Assembly: GCA_026184435.1 (NCBI GenBank)
Contig: CP046447.1
Length of the DNA: 64,000 nt
Direction: 5' to 3' (one strand)
Source: JAADFF01 sp013153035
Lineage (GTDB): Bacteria; Coprothermobacterota; Coprothermobacteria; Coprothermobacterales; JAADFF01
Under the pieces are notes generated by a model. That model was given only the letters and a program-made list of their open reading frames with translations, was not told the origin of the DNA and ran no database searches. Positions 25,284 through 34,826 of this stretch are shown here, piece by piece. Position 1 is the first letter of the stretch, and each line of letters opens with the position of its first letter. The translations under genes and the position numbers were made by a program.

Positions 25284-26171
25284 GTGTATTTTCAAGAGTT
25301 AATACTAAAACTGGAAAGTTATTGGGTGGGCAAAGGATGTCACCTATGGCAACCATATGATATCGAGGTCGGGGCAGGCACAATGAACCCTGCTACATTT
25401 CTCTGGGTGCTCGGACCAGAACCGTGGAATGTGGTATATGTAGAGCCATCACGTAGACCAGCAGATGGCAGATATGGTGAGAATCCTAATAGGCTATTTA
25501 TGCACCATCAGCTTCAGGTTATTATGAAGCCTTCTCCCGATAATATACAAGAGCTATATCTCGGTTCTCTAAAGGAATTAGGACTTGACCTGAAAAAGCA
25601 TGATATTCGTTTTGTAGAAGATAACTGGGAATCTCCAACACTGGGTGCTTGGGGTATAGGATGGGAAGTGTGGCTTGATGGTATGGAAATCACACAGTTT
25701 ACATACTTCCAACAGAGTGGTGGTAAGACACTGGACCTTATACCTGTTGAGATTACTTACGGCCTTGAGCGTATTGCCATGTATCTTCAGGGAGTAGAGA
25801 ATGTGTTTGATCTTGAGTGGGCTCCCGGTATTACATATGGTGATCTCAGAAAGCGTGAGGAATATGAACAGTCTGTATATGCCTTTGAGAAGGCGGATGT
25901 CCCCAAACTCCGTAAGTGGTTTGAGGAATTTGAAGAGGAGGCCCACAGGCTTATTGATGAAGGACTGGTATATCCTGCATATGACTATATTCTTAAATGC
26001 TCCCATGTGTTTAATCTCCTTGATGCCCGAGGAGCGCTGGGATATAATGAGCGTTTTAATCTTATCCTTCGCATGAGGTCTATGGCAAGGAGTATATCTG
26101 ACAGGTGGCTCGAGATGAGAGAAGAACTGGGATATCCACTGCTGAAAAAAGAGGTGAAGAGCGGTGCGTGA
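25284..26171 (+). CDS. glyQ: Glycyl-tRNA synthetase alpha subunit
   Basis: A 295-residue alpha subunit of the bacterial-type tetrameric GlyRS; it forms glycyl-adenylate. The N-terminus has YWVGKGCHLWQPYDIEVGAG and the catalytic core GWEVWLDGMEITQFTYFQQ. Length is typical. The start is GTG 25284, after AGGAGGTG at 25270-25277; the in-frame GTG at 25275 is part of that ribosome site. There is no space for a T-box leader, which in many Firmicutes controls glyQS. It overlaps glyS by 8 bases. Confidence 0.97.
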   Translation: MYFQELILKLESYWVGKGCHLWQPYDIEVGAGTMNPATFLWVLGPEPWNVVYVEPSRRPADGRYGENPNRLFMHHQLQVIMKPSPDNIQELYLGSLKELGLDLKKHDIRFVEDNWESPTLGAWGIGWEVWLDGMEITQFTYFQQSGGKTLDLIPVEITYGLERIAMYLQGVENVFDLEWAPGITYGDLRKREEYEQSVYAFEKADVPKLRKWFEEFEEEAHRLIDEGLVYPAYDYILKCSHVFNLLDARGALGYNERFNLILRMRSMARSISDRWLEMREELGYPLLKKEVKSGA

Positions 26172-28191
26172 TGTGATATTTGAACTGGGCACGGAGGAGA
26201 TGCCCCATACTTACATACTTGGTGCAATAAAGCAGATTGAAGACAAACTACCTTCTTTGCTTGAGGAAAATGGCATTGTGTATGAGGGTTTTCGCATATA
26301 CGCAACACCAAGAAGGTTGGCTATATATCTAAAGGGTGTAGATGAGAGACAGGCTATAGTTGAAGAGGAAGTGAAAGGTCCACCTGTAGCTGTGGCATAT
26401 AAAGATGGACAGCCTACAAAGGCGCTGGAGGGTTTTCTGAAGAAAAATGATGCCACTTTAGATGATGTTTTTACGAAAAAAGAGGGTAAGAAGGAATACA
26501 TATATATCAGGGTTAGAAAAGGTGGTGCCGAGACCAAAGATATATTACCTTCCATATTTGTAGAACTGGTATCTTCACTGAGATTTCCCAAGATGATGAA
26601 GTGGGGAGAAGGTAAATATGAGTTCGGTCGTCCTGTTAGGTGGATTGTTGCCCTGTATGGCGATGAGGTGCTGCCTATTTCCATGTTCGGTCTTCAGGCT
26701 GATAGGTATTCCCGCGGTCTAAGAGTATTTTCTGGTGATGTAAAAATAGACAGGGCCGAGGATTATGCCCTCCTGCTTGAAGAAGAGGGTATTGTCATAC
26801 CCAATCCAGATATTAGAAAAGATATTATTAGACAAAGTGTTGTAGACAAGGCAAGTAGTGTCGGTGGGGTGCCGGAGATAGATGAGGACCTTCTTGATGA
26901 GGTTAACTATCTTGTTGAGTATCCATCTCCATTTGTGGGCAAAATAGAGGAAGAGTTTCTAAAGTTGCCTGAGGTTGTTGTTATCACCGTTATGAAGCAT
27001 CATCAGAGGTATTTCCCTGTCAGGGATAAAGAGAGTAGGCTTTTGCCTTATTTCATAGGTGTGCGTAATGGTCCTTCTGAAGACATGGATAATGTTGTAA
27101 AGGGCAATGAACGTGTTATAAGGGCTCGTCTGTACGATGCTGTATTCTTTTTTGAAGAAGATAAGAAAAGACCTCTCCAGTCTTGGCGTGATGACACAGC
27201 CACAATACCGTTCTTTGAGGATATGGGCTCGTACCTTGATAAGTCAGAGCGTGTCAAAGCCCTTGTTGATACCGATGTGAGGAAGCAGATAGCACATCTC
27301 ATGTATGCAGACCTACCTACCAATATGGTGAGGGAGTTTACAGAACTTCATGGCTATATGGGTAAAGAATATTATAAAGACAAGGATAGCCATGTTGCCC
27401 AAGGTATTTTAGATACCATATTCCCACTGTATGGAGAAATGCCGCAGACTGAAGATGGAGCATATGTAGGTCTTATGGATAGATTGGATACACTGGCTGT
27501 TGCCGCTATAAAAGGTATTAAGGTTAGAGGTGGTGGCGATATCTTTGGTATTAGAAGGGCCGGTATGGGTATTATTACACTTCTTGACAGATACTTTCCA
27601 TATCTTGTCTGGCGAGATGTGGCTATGAAAGCTGCCCGTCAGGCTGTGGAGTTTTTTGGTAAAGGAGACATAGAAAAGATTTATAAGTACATGACAGATA
27701 TTGTTTCCGGTAGATTTAGAGGTTACTTTGATGATGTATCTTATGAAGCATTGGCTGCAGCAAGAGATGGGTGGGAGACAAGACCATTTGGGTCTATTCA
27801 TACTATAGCCCGTGTGCTTGATAGTATTCTTAAAGAAGATAAGGCTAAGCTGGAAAAGGTTGCATTTGGGCACAAGCGTATTAGAAACATTCTTAAAGGT
27901 ATTAAAAATCTTTCTACGGATATTACCCCTGAAGGCGAATGGGAAGAAAAATTGTACGCCAAGGCTGTGGACATATCTGATGCTTTAGGTGCCTTGGATT
28001 TTTATAAAGAAGATGATGTACGAAAGGCTATAGATATGCTAATAGAGCTTGCAGATGTTTTAGATAGATTCTTTGAGGAGGTTCTTGTCAATCACGAAGA
28101 TGAAGAGATTAGAAAGAGAAGACAGGCTCTTTTGAAGTTGACAGGTGATGTATTTGAGAGGGTGGCGCGGTTTGATAAACTGGGACTCTAA
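26164..28191 (+). CDS. glyS: Glycyl-tRNA synthetase beta subunit
   Basis: A 675-residue beta subunit that carries tRNA-recognition domains. It begins VRDVIFELGTEEMP, typical of GlyS (fLvEiGtEElP), with TPRRLA, MKWGEGKYEFGRPVRW, MKHHQRYFPV and GIRRAGMGI motifs and a C-terminal DALR-type helical domain. The size is close to the usual 680-690. GTG 26164 overlaps glyQ. A diguanylate cyclase gene begins 11 bases after the stop without a strong ribosome site, so it may depend on glyS translation. Confidence 0.97.
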   Translation: MRDVIFELGTEEMPHTYILGAIKQIEDKLPSLLEENGIVYEGFRIYATPRRLAIYLKGVDERQAIVEEEVKGPPVAVAYKDGQPTKALEGFLKKNDATLDDVFTKKEGKKEYIYIRVRKGGAETKDILPSIFVELVSSLRFPKMMKWGEGKYEFGRPVRWIVALYGDEVLPISMFGLQADRYSRGLRVFSGDVKIDRAEDYALLLEEEGIVIPNPDIRKDIIRQSVVDKASSVGGVPEIDEDLLDEVNYLVEYPSPFVGKIEEEFLKLPEVVVITVMKHHQRYFPVRDKESRLLPYFIGVRNGPSEDMDNVVKGNERVIRARLYDAVFFFEEDKKRPLQSWRDDTATIPFFEDMGSYLDKSERVKALVDTDVRKQIAHLMYADLPTNMVREFTELHGYMGKEYYKDKDSHVAQGILDTIFPLYGEMPQTEDGAYVGLMDRLDTLAVAAIKGIKVRGGGDIFGIRRAGMGIITLLDRYFPYLVWRDVAMKAARQAVEFFGKGDIEKIYKYMTDIVSGRFRGYFDDVSYEALAAARDGWETRPFGSIHTIARVLDSILKEDKAKLEKVAFGHKRIRNILKGIKNLSTDITPEGEWEEKLYAKAVDISDALGALDFYKEDDVRKAIDMLIELADVLDRFFEEVLVNHEDEEIRKRRQALLKLTGDVFERVARFDKLGL

Positions 28192-28202
28192 AATTTATAG
28201 CT

Positions 28203-29927
28203 GTGCGGCATTATGAAAAGATTTTATACCTAGTAATAGGGGTTTTAGCTTTTTCGATTTTGTTTTGGTATGGTATTACTGGACTGGTGGTTCCTCCAGA
28301 TGGAGCCACAGTTATTTACAACTGGACGGTAGAAGATACGACAGGTCATGTATATACCCGGAGGGAGGAGCGCTCTATACCTAAGGTTATCGATGAAAAA
28401 ATCCCTCCGGGTATTTTCGTTTATACGGCAACTGTAGAGTTACCTTTGATTGGTAATAGCTCACATGGCTATGCTCTTGTCATAGCTCATCCTGCGTTTC
28501 AAGCTTTTCAGGTGTACATCGATGGTGTACTTATTGGTAGTGTTGGTGATATGGAAAGAGGGCAAAGTAACATCTGGAATGGTATTTTTTATTTTCCTAT
28601 CGATAAAAAATTTCTTCGTGGAGATGCTCTTTCGCTAAAGATTAAGGGATATGCCTTGTACATCCATGGGTTTGATATAGAGCCCTTTATTGCACCAATA
28701 GATATAGCTAGAAAGTATGTATTCATTAATCGGCTTATTACCGATAGAATATATAATTGGGCTATAGGTGCCAGTTTGACAGTGGGGCTTAGTTTGATAG
28801 GCCTTATATTGCTCAGCAGAGGTGTTTCTAATAAGAAATATCCTTATTTTGCTCTTGCTTCAATGTTTGCAGCGATTTTTTACATGGATTATACAGTTAT
28901 AGAGTCATTACCTGTATCGTATCTTACATACAAAAAGATTATTATGATATCTGCTATGATGGCAACATATTTTATTCATAATGGTGTTTTGGCCGTTGTA
29001 TATGGTAAAGAAGAGAAGCCCAAAAGTTCTTATTTCATATCGTATCTTATTGTGGGGGCAGCGATTATAGATATCTTTCTCGGCTCTAATATGGTGACAT
29101 TTAGAAAGATATATACTCATGTAGATTTGCTAATACCAGTAGTGTTCATATACGATGCGTTGGTATTATTTAATAAGTATTCTCAAAAAGAGGATAGCGT
29201 CAGGGAAATGGGTATTCTCCTTACAGGTATGATTGCCAATAGTTTCTTTGTTATCATCGATATATATCAGCTTATGAAAGAGCTTTATATGTCTTCTTAC
29301 ACTGTACTTATTAGCACTTATGGTCTTATGATTTTTATTCTTGCCATGAATTTTGCCCTCATATACGATTACATCAGTGTATACAAAAGGGCACAGAGTC
29401 AAGAGAAAACTGTTAAAGAGCTAAAGGACATATCCCGGAGGGATACATTAACAGGAGCGTATAATCGAGGTTATATATCGGAAATCTTATCTGCAGTACA
29501 TGGAGATGTGTGCTTTCTTATGCTTGATATAGACCATTTTAAAAGAATTAACGATACATATGGTCATGTTACAGGTGATAAGGTGCTTAAGCATGTTGTT
29601 AGTATTATTACTATGCAAATTCGGTCTGGGGATGTTGTTATCAGATACGGAGGAGAGGAATTCCTTATTATATTATTTGATGCTGAGATGGGGATAGGTA
29701 GAGCCGTGGCTGAGCGTATTCGTAAGGCAGTTGAGAAGAGTATTATTATTGCATCTGGCCAACAGATAAAGGTAACAATTTCTGTTGGTGTATGCTGTGG
29801 CTATATTAAAGAGGATATATCTGAGGAACAGGTATGGGGATATATTCATAAAGCCGATGAGTACTTGTATATTGCCAAGGAATCTGGAAGAAACAAAGTA
29901 GTGGCGGGAGAGTGTCCCGCCACATGA
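28203..29927 (+). CDS. 7TM-type sensor diguanylate cyclase
   Basis: A 574-residue membrane enzyme predicted to make cyclic di-GMP. There is an N-terminal helix, an extracytoplasmic beta-sandwich of the 7TMR-DISMED2 type (about 40-185, with FQVYIDGVLIGSVGD), seven membrane helices (about 190-395), a short coiled coil and a GGDEF domain (410-570) with YGGEEF. The I-site RSGD lies five residues upstream, so feedback inhibition is likely. GTG 28203 is the only reasonable start; the ribosome site is weak. The ligand of the outer domain is unknown, but this fold often binds carbohydrate-like molecules. Confidence 0.92.
   Translation: MRHYEKILYLVIGVLAFSILFWYGITGLVVPPDGATVIYNWTVEDTTGHVYTRREERSIPKVIDEKIPPGIFVYTATVELPLIGNSSHGYALVIAHPAFQAFQVYIDGVLIGSVGDMERGQSNIWNGIFYFPIDKKFLRGDALSLKIKGYALYIHGFDIEPFIAPIDIARKYVFINRLITDRIYNWAIGASLTVGLSLIGLILLSRGVSNKKYPYFALASMFAAIFYMDYTVIESLPVSYLTYKKIIMISAMMATYFIHNGVLAVVYGKEEKPKSSYFISYLIVGAAIIDIFLGSNMVTFRKIYTHVDLLIPVVFIYDALVLFNKYSQKEDSVREMGILLTGMIANSFFVIIDIYQLMKELYMSSYTVLISTYGLMIFILAMNFALIYDYISVYKRAQSQEKTVKELKDISRRDTLTGAYNRGYISEILSAVHGDVCFLMLDIDHFKRINDTYGHVTGDKVLKHVVSIITMQIRSGDVVIRYGGEEFLIILFDAEMGIGRAVAERIRKAVEKSIIIASGQQIKVTISVGVCCGYIKEDISEEQVWGYIHKADEYLYIAKESGRNKVVAGECPAT
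29901..29923. other. GC-rich hairpin at the junction of two convergent genes
   Basis: A perfect 9-bp stem GTGGCGGGA / TCCCGCCAC lies in the last codons of the diguanylate cyclase gene. No adjacent T-run on the plus strand; a loose T-rich stretch on the minus strand. It may limit read-through between the convergent genes. Confidence 0.4.
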
Positions 29928-32330
29928 TTATGGATATATAATTTTTACCATCTTGGTTTCGGGTATCCATTGAACCCTTGCTCCAAATGTTTCTGCTATA
30001 AATCTTGCTGGTACAAGACTTCGTCCTTGTATAACAGGAAGCTTTCTACCAAGGTTGACCCCCTTTCCATTAATAATGGCATATGGTTTGTCTAGATATA
30101 AGGTAAGGGTTGTTTCTCCCAGTGAAAGCACAATTTTCCTCTCCATGCCATACCATCCCAGTTCCATGCCCATAGCCTCTGCGAGAAATCTTACGGGTAT
30201 ATATGTGGTGTTTCCTACTATCGTAGCTGGTACTTCCAACAGGTATTTTTTTCCATTGACATATCCTTCTTTTTTCCCTACGCGGAAAGATATAACGGTG
30301 GATGATGGATAAGATACGACACTGCATTTCTTGTATGTATTACCTGCTAAGTCTTGAGCGGAAAGACATACTTCATTAACACCCTTAAATAGGAACATAT
30401 TGAAATGAAATTTTCCCTCTTTGTCTATATCAGGCTGATAATATGCCTCTCTAAGATTTCCAGCCTTCACCCTTATAATAAGTGATGCTCCGGGTTCTGT
30501 CATGCCTGTGACATTGACAGGATTTTTACTGAACACTCCTTTTTGGGGGATATTCCATATGGTAAATGGCGGGGTAGTGTCTATGGAGACAGGGATTTCT
30601 GCAGGTTTAGAGTTATTGCCGAATGTATCTTCAGCGTAAAACTTCATAACAAAGTTTCCATCACTGGGGAGTGTAATGTCTTTGAGATACGATGTGCCGG
30701 GACTAGCCTTAAATCTGAATATCTCTCTTCCATCGATTTCTGTCCATATTGTATTTACATCTTTGTCGGCAGGTGAGACAATAAGAACTTTTACCCTTCT
30801 GCCTTCTACGCCAATTTTTTCCACTATAGGAGAGGCTGGTGCCCCTTTATCTTCAAAATATCCTGTCCATGTGGCACTATTATTGTCGGGGTTAATATCT
30901 TTGGTTTTTGTGCGTGCTTTGACACGAGTTTCTACACTTACGGGACCTTCCTTGGTGTTAATGAGGTCTATGTACAGAGAGGCGGAGCTACCAGGATACA
31001 ATTTTTTGATGTTCCATGTGTTTCCGATAACCTCTCCGTCTGTGACATCTATGACTTGATATGAACCACCATTTATAGAGAATGTCACGACGATATTCTC
31101 TGCTGGTGTTGTGCCCTTATTGAGTACAACAATGGGTAATGGATAAGACTTAGCCGTGTCAAGACCATCTTTGTCATCAGGTAATATAAGGGCTATATCT
31201 GATATGTTTTGGGGAGACATAGACACAACTCGTTTGATATTGCTAACAGGAGATTTCAGGTTTGCCTCGATGAGTATAGGTTTACTGTCATTATCGGGTT
31301 TAGCCCTGAACACAGCAAAATATATACCGGGAACAATGTCTCCCAGGGTCCATGTATCATCTTTAAATGTCCCTTTACTGAGAAGGACTTTGGCTACACT
31401 TCCTCCTGTGGGTTTTAAAATTACATTTAGGTCTTTTTCTGGTGAGGGACCCTTTATTGTGACAACAGCGGCTATATAGATGTTGTCTCCGGGTAAGAAG
31501 AAAGGATTGATGGTATACATTTGAAATTCAGTATTGGGCCTTCTGATGACATTGAAAGTAATCATTGTCTCATCGTTATTATCGTTGCTATCGCTAAGCG
31601 GAGATTCTACCTTTAATATACCGTTGTATTTACCTTCTGCAAGGGCAGTAATCTGTATGAGACATTTGACTGTTTGTCCTTTGATCATGGTGCCTATATT
31701 CCATGAATTGCCTGCCATAGTTCCTTGTGAACACATAGCTTTGCCGGTTTGTCTTATCATGCTATCTGTTTGGAAAGAGACTTTTACACCACTTGCTTGC
31801 CCTCCACGGTTTAGAACAGCCAGTTCTACATATGGGGTTTCCCCGAGGGCAAAATTGATGCTTTTCTTGGGTATGACGGTAACATCTATATCAGGTTCTT
31901 CTTCAACACCAATATAGATATTTTTCTCCATGACATATGAATCATTTTCATATACTTTGATAGTAATACCGTGTGCACCTATCTTTTTCCCTTTAATTAT
32001 GAGAGTTAGCATGGCAGATTGACCTTTGTCGAGGTTGCCTATATACCATATATAGCTGTTTATATCAAAAGCTCCCCAAGTACTGTCAGTTTTAACAACT
32101 TCTAGAGCTGTAGTATCGGTAACAATGTATACTTTCACATTCCCTGTGGTGCTATCTGTCTCATTTTTAAGAGTGATTTGCATTGTTGTTGTTTCACCTA
32201 CAGCTATAACATTGTCGGTAGTTGTTATTGATAGTGAAAATGACGGTGTATCAGCTGCATTTATGTATGGGGATAGGTAAATTGAGGATATTAATAATAC
32301 AAATATGGTAATCCACGCTGCCCTCTTCAT
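29928..32330 (-). CDS. Secreted multi-domain adhesion-like protein with Ig + double stalk C-terminus
   Basis: An 800-residue exported protein. The signal peptide ends near YINAADTP. Residues about 30-520 form several CARDB/DUF11-like beta domains (repeated forms of a WNIGTMIKGQ... or WTLGDIVPG... turn). They are followed by Ig-like domains (520-680, with GMTEPGASLIIRVKAG and DLAGNTYKK) and a double copper-amine-oxidase-N-like domain (690-800, with YIPVRFLAEAMGMELGW and SLVPARFIAETFGARVQW). The last 220 residues have the same order as the end of the giant amylase. ATG 32330 follows GGAGGTGAG. It is probably a surface or S-layer-associated protein; no enzyme domain is seen. Confidence 0.85.
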   Translation of the reverse strand: MKRAAWITIFVLLISSIYLSPYINAADTPSFSLSITTTDNVIAVGETTTMQITLKNETDSTTGNVKVYIVTDTTALEVVKTDSTWGAFDINSYIWYIGNLDKGQSAMLTLIIKGKKIGAHGITIKVYENDSYVMEKNIYIGVEEEPDIDVTVIPKKSINFALGETPYVELAVLNRGGQASGVKVSFQTDSMIRQTGKAMCSQGTMAGNSWNIGTMIKGQTVKCLIQITALAEGKYNGILKVESPLSDSNDNNDETMITFNVIRRPNTEFQMYTINPFFLPGDNIYIAAVVTIKGPSPEKDLNVILKPTGGSVAKVLLSKGTFKDDTWTLGDIVPGIYFAVFRAKPDNDSKPILIEANLKSPVSNIKRVVSMSPQNISDIALILPDDKDGLDTAKSYPLPIVVLNKGTTPAENIVVTFSINGGSYQVIDVTDGEVIGNTWNIKKLYPGSSASLYIDLINTKEGPVSVETRVKARTKTKDINPDNNSATWTGYFEDKGAPASPIVEKIGVEGRRVKVLIVSPADKDVNTIWTEIDGREIFRFKASPGTSYLKDITLPSDGNFVMKFYAEDTFGNNSKPAEIPVSIDTTPPFTIWNIPQKGVFSKNPVNVTGMTEPGASLIIRVKAGNLREAYYQPDIDKEGKFHFNMFLFKGVNEVCLSAQDLAGNTYKKCSVVSYPSSTVISFRVGKKEGYVNGKKYLLEVPATIVGNTTYIPVRFLAEAMGMELGWYGMERKIVLSLGETTLTLYLDKPYAIINGKGVNLGRKLPVIQGRSLVPARFIAETFGARVQWIPETKMVKIIYP

Positions 32331-32371
32331 ATTCTCACCTCCACTGTATACTCACTATGTATAATCGGAAA

Positions 32372-33031
32372 TTACAGGTAGCTATGTAGTTTTTGCATGC
32401 CTAAAGCTATTAAGTGGGGAATATATGTTCCACGGGGGAGTATAGGTTGAAGTTTCAAGTATGCTCCGCCAGTATATACAATTGGAAGATTACCAGCGAG
32501 ATTGTTATATCTGTCTATCCATAGAGATTGCATGTAATATATGCCACTATAGATAGCTTCTTCTGAGGTTTTGCCTATGATAAATCCCTGTTTGGGTGCA
32601 AATTTTTTGAGTCCTGGTGCTTTCAGTGTAAGTCCCTCATGCATAGCCTCTACTCCAGGTGCTATAGCACCTCCTATGAATGTTTTATCAATAACCACAT
32701 TTATGACAGTAGCTGTACCCAGCATGACTACAAGTGCAGATGGGATAGATATCCCATTGATGGCAAGAAGTCTATCTATACCTACTGTGGAAAGATTGAC
32801 ATCAGGTGCTATGCGAAAAGACCATGGCATATCACGGGTGATAACTATGGCATGGGGATACGTAGTAAGCCACTTGTCAAGAGCTGGTTTATTAACACTG
32901 GAAATAAGAATATGCTTGGACTCAATGTTATCTATGGTTTTTCCTGTTGGTACTGTATGAAGGGGTGTGGGTGGGTGTGTGGTGAGGTCATACACTTTGG
33001 TTAGGGTGTTGCCAATATCTATGCCTATCAT
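32372..33031 (-). CDS. coaX: Type III pantothenate kinase-like protein
   Basis: A 219-residue CoaX-family protein; the family phosphorylates pantothenate, the first step to coenzyme A. Motifs seen are DIGNTLTK (residues 5-12), VGIDRL (83-88), GTATVINVV (105-113) and GGAIAPGVEAM. It is about 35 residues shorter than usual. The acidic residue that normally precedes GTA (VVDxGTA) is missing: residues 101-105 read VVMLG. This raises doubt about full activity. ATG 33031 overlaps the stop of the PP-loop gene (ATGA), so it is the last gene of the uppS-parAB operon. Confidence 0.85.
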   Translation of the reverse strand: MIGIDIGNTLTKVYDLTTHPPTPLHTVPTGKTIDNIESKHILISSVNKPALDKWLTTYPHAIVITRDMPWSFRIAPDVNLSTVGIDRLLAINGISIPSALVVMLGTATVINVVIDKTFIGGAIAPGVEAMHEGLTLKAPGLKKFAPKQGFIIGKTSEEAIYSGIYYMQSLWIDRYNNLAGNLPIVYTGGAYLKLQPILPRGTYIPHLIALGMQKLHSYL

Positions 33032-34011
33032 GATGCATCTACCACCTGAAAGAGCCTTATAAAGTCAGATTTTGAGCGGATAAAAACGAGCTCAATATTA
33101 GGGTTGGACATCTCTCCCAATATAATAGACTTAATGGATTCTTTGCCAGATGGATTATCTAGTGATGGGTTGATTACTACGGTTAGAGATGAGATATCTT
33201 CTCCCCATAATACAGTTCCATATTGTGATAACAATTGGCTTATCTGTATCTTTATATTTGCAGGTAGACTAGGAAGTACATTGATAATGAATTTGGTCTC
33301 CTTTTTATTTCCTATAACCTTGATATTGGCAAGATAGTGAGAGATATTTTTTTCATCGAGTAAGTTTATAAGAGTCTTGTTAACTATTGCCGTTAGGGAT
33401 GTTTTCGTACCGTCTTTGTCTGACATCCACAGATGCCTCAGCATGCAACCTTCCCTTTCAGGATGTACGCCTATATGAAAATCTGTAATGCCGTAAATAT
33501 TTTTTAGTATTTTCATTTCTTCCTCTTTAGTAAAGTCTTTTAGCGGGGCTAAAAACGGAGGATTAAAGTAAGTTCCTCCTCTGCCCCAAGAATCACTTTG
33601 GTTGGCACCGGTGATAATGATGGCATTAGGATAATGTCGTTTAATAGTACCAAGTTTTATATGTCGAGTACATGTGTTACATGATATGCCTCTGTGTGCT
33701 AATTGTTTTAGCGCTTCATCGCCATATATGATATGAAGTGGTACAGAGAATTGTTTAGCTATAAGCTTGACTTTTCTTCTAATGCTGGGGTATGTAAAAT
33801 CTCCCCAATCTATATGCACTGCTGTAATGTTTGGGATAACCTCTCTTGTCAGGAGTAGGGCAAGGGTACTATCCATACCACCAGAGAAAGCAACAACTGC
33901 CTGTTTACCATCTGTGTATTTGCTAATAACAGACAGCGCCTTTTCTATAGGGTTATTACTTTGTCCAATTTTTAAGGTAATCAATGAGCTTTTCGGCTGT
34001 TTCTTCATCAT
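33028..34011 (-). CDS. PP-loop ATP pyrophosphatase family protein
   Basis: A protein of about 327 residues with the adenylating PP-loop FSGGMDST (about residues 42-49), VHIDWGDF, and a cysteine pair GISCNTC (about 107-113), then TGANQSD. The N-terminal 160 residues match the N-type ATP pyrophosphatase fold used by tRNA thiolases, LarE and QueC-type enzymes. The rest is unassigned, with a C-terminal domain rich in beta strands. The start is uncertain, because the reading frame begins 56 bases inside parB without a ribosome site. Substrate is unknown. Position between parB and coaX suggests housekeeping cofactor or RNA modification. Confidence 0.7.
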   Translation of the reverse strand: MMKKQPKSSLITLKIGQSNNPIEKALSVISKYTDGKQAVVAFSGGMDSTLALLLTREVIPNITAVHIDWGDFTYPSIRRKVKLIAKQFSVPLHIIYGDEALKQLAHRGISCNTCTRHIKLGTIKRHYPNAIIITGANQSDSWGRGGTYFNPPFLAPLKDFTKEEEMKILKNIYGITDFHIGVHPEREGCMLRHLWMSDKDGTKTSLTAIVNKTLINLLDEKNISHYLANIKVIGNKKETKFIINVLPSLPANIKIQISQLLSQYGTVLWGEDISSLTVVINPSLDNPSGKESIKSIILGEMSNPNIELVFIRSKSDFIRLFQVVDAS

Positions 34012-34825
34012 CTATATTGATAATAAGCTTATATCCATTTTTTACCCTTCTGACTGTAGATTTCATAGGAATGTATTTCTTTGCCAGTTTTCTCAGTCTG
34101 TCTACTGTTTCATCTTTTTTTACACTTTTTTCTCGTTTTTCGCTTCCTTCTGGTAGCTTGCCATCTTGTATGTACTTTAGGGTATTAACTTCTTCTTCCA
34201 GTTGTCGTGTAGACATATCTTCTGCCACAACTTTTTCTGCAAGCGTGATTTGCCACTGGGGTTGCTTGATTTCCAGAAGCAGTTTAATATGGCTAAGGGT
34301 TAGCTTATGGGGATATTTCTTGACAAGTTGTAGCACAGTGTCAGGCAATTGAAATATTCTCAGTATATTAGAAATATGAGATTTGCTTTTCCCTAATATA
34401 CCGGATATCTCATCAAGTGTGAGACCCATATCTTCTTTCAATTTTTTTATGGAGATCGCCAGTTCCCACAGTGTTAGATCTTTTCTATCAATATTTTCTA
34501 TGATTGCAAGGGCCATGGCCTCTTTGTCGGATACGTTGATAACAATAACTGGGATTGTTTTTTTACCTAGAAGTTTTAGGGCCCTGTACCGTCTTTCTCC
34601 CGCTATAATCTCAAACTTATCGCCTTTCCTTCGCACAACAATAGGTTGCAGAAGGCCATGTTTTTTAATCGATTCTGATAGAGCTTGTATCTCTTCTTCA
34701 GAAAATATCTGTCTGGGTTGGTATGGGGAGGGGTGTATATCATTAATAGGTATATTTCGGACATCTGTGTTTTTCATGTCCATCATATTTTCAAGGGATA
34801 AACCAAGTCCCCTGCGTTTCTTCAC
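33956..34825 (-). CDS. parB: Chromosome partitioning protein ParB
   Basis: A 289-residue ParB/Spo0J homologue. The N-terminal CTP-binding domain has PYQPRQIF, LLQPIVVRR and GERRYRALK. It is followed by ENIDRKDL, a helix-turn-helix (LTLDEISGILGKSKSHISNIL) for parS binding and a C-terminal dimerisation domain. GTG 34825 follows GGAGGTG, one base beyond the parA stop. No 16-base parS palindrome was noticed in the window. With parA it drives origin segregation. Confidence 0.95.
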   Translation of the reverse strand: MKKRRGLGLSLENMMDMKNTDVRNIPINDIHPSPYQPRQIFSEEEIQALSESIKKHGLLQPIVVRRKGDKFEIIAGERRYRALKLLGKKTIPVIVINVSDKEAMALAIIENIDRKDLTLWELAISIKKLKEDMGLTLDEISGILGKSKSHISNILRIFQLPDTVLQLVKKYPHKLTLSHIKLLLEIKQPQWQITLAEKVVAEDMSTRQLEEEVNTLKYIQDGKLPEGSEKREKSVKKDETVDRLRKLAKKYIPMKSTVRRVKNGYKLIINIDDEETAEKLIDYLKNWTK

Positions 34826-34826
34826 C

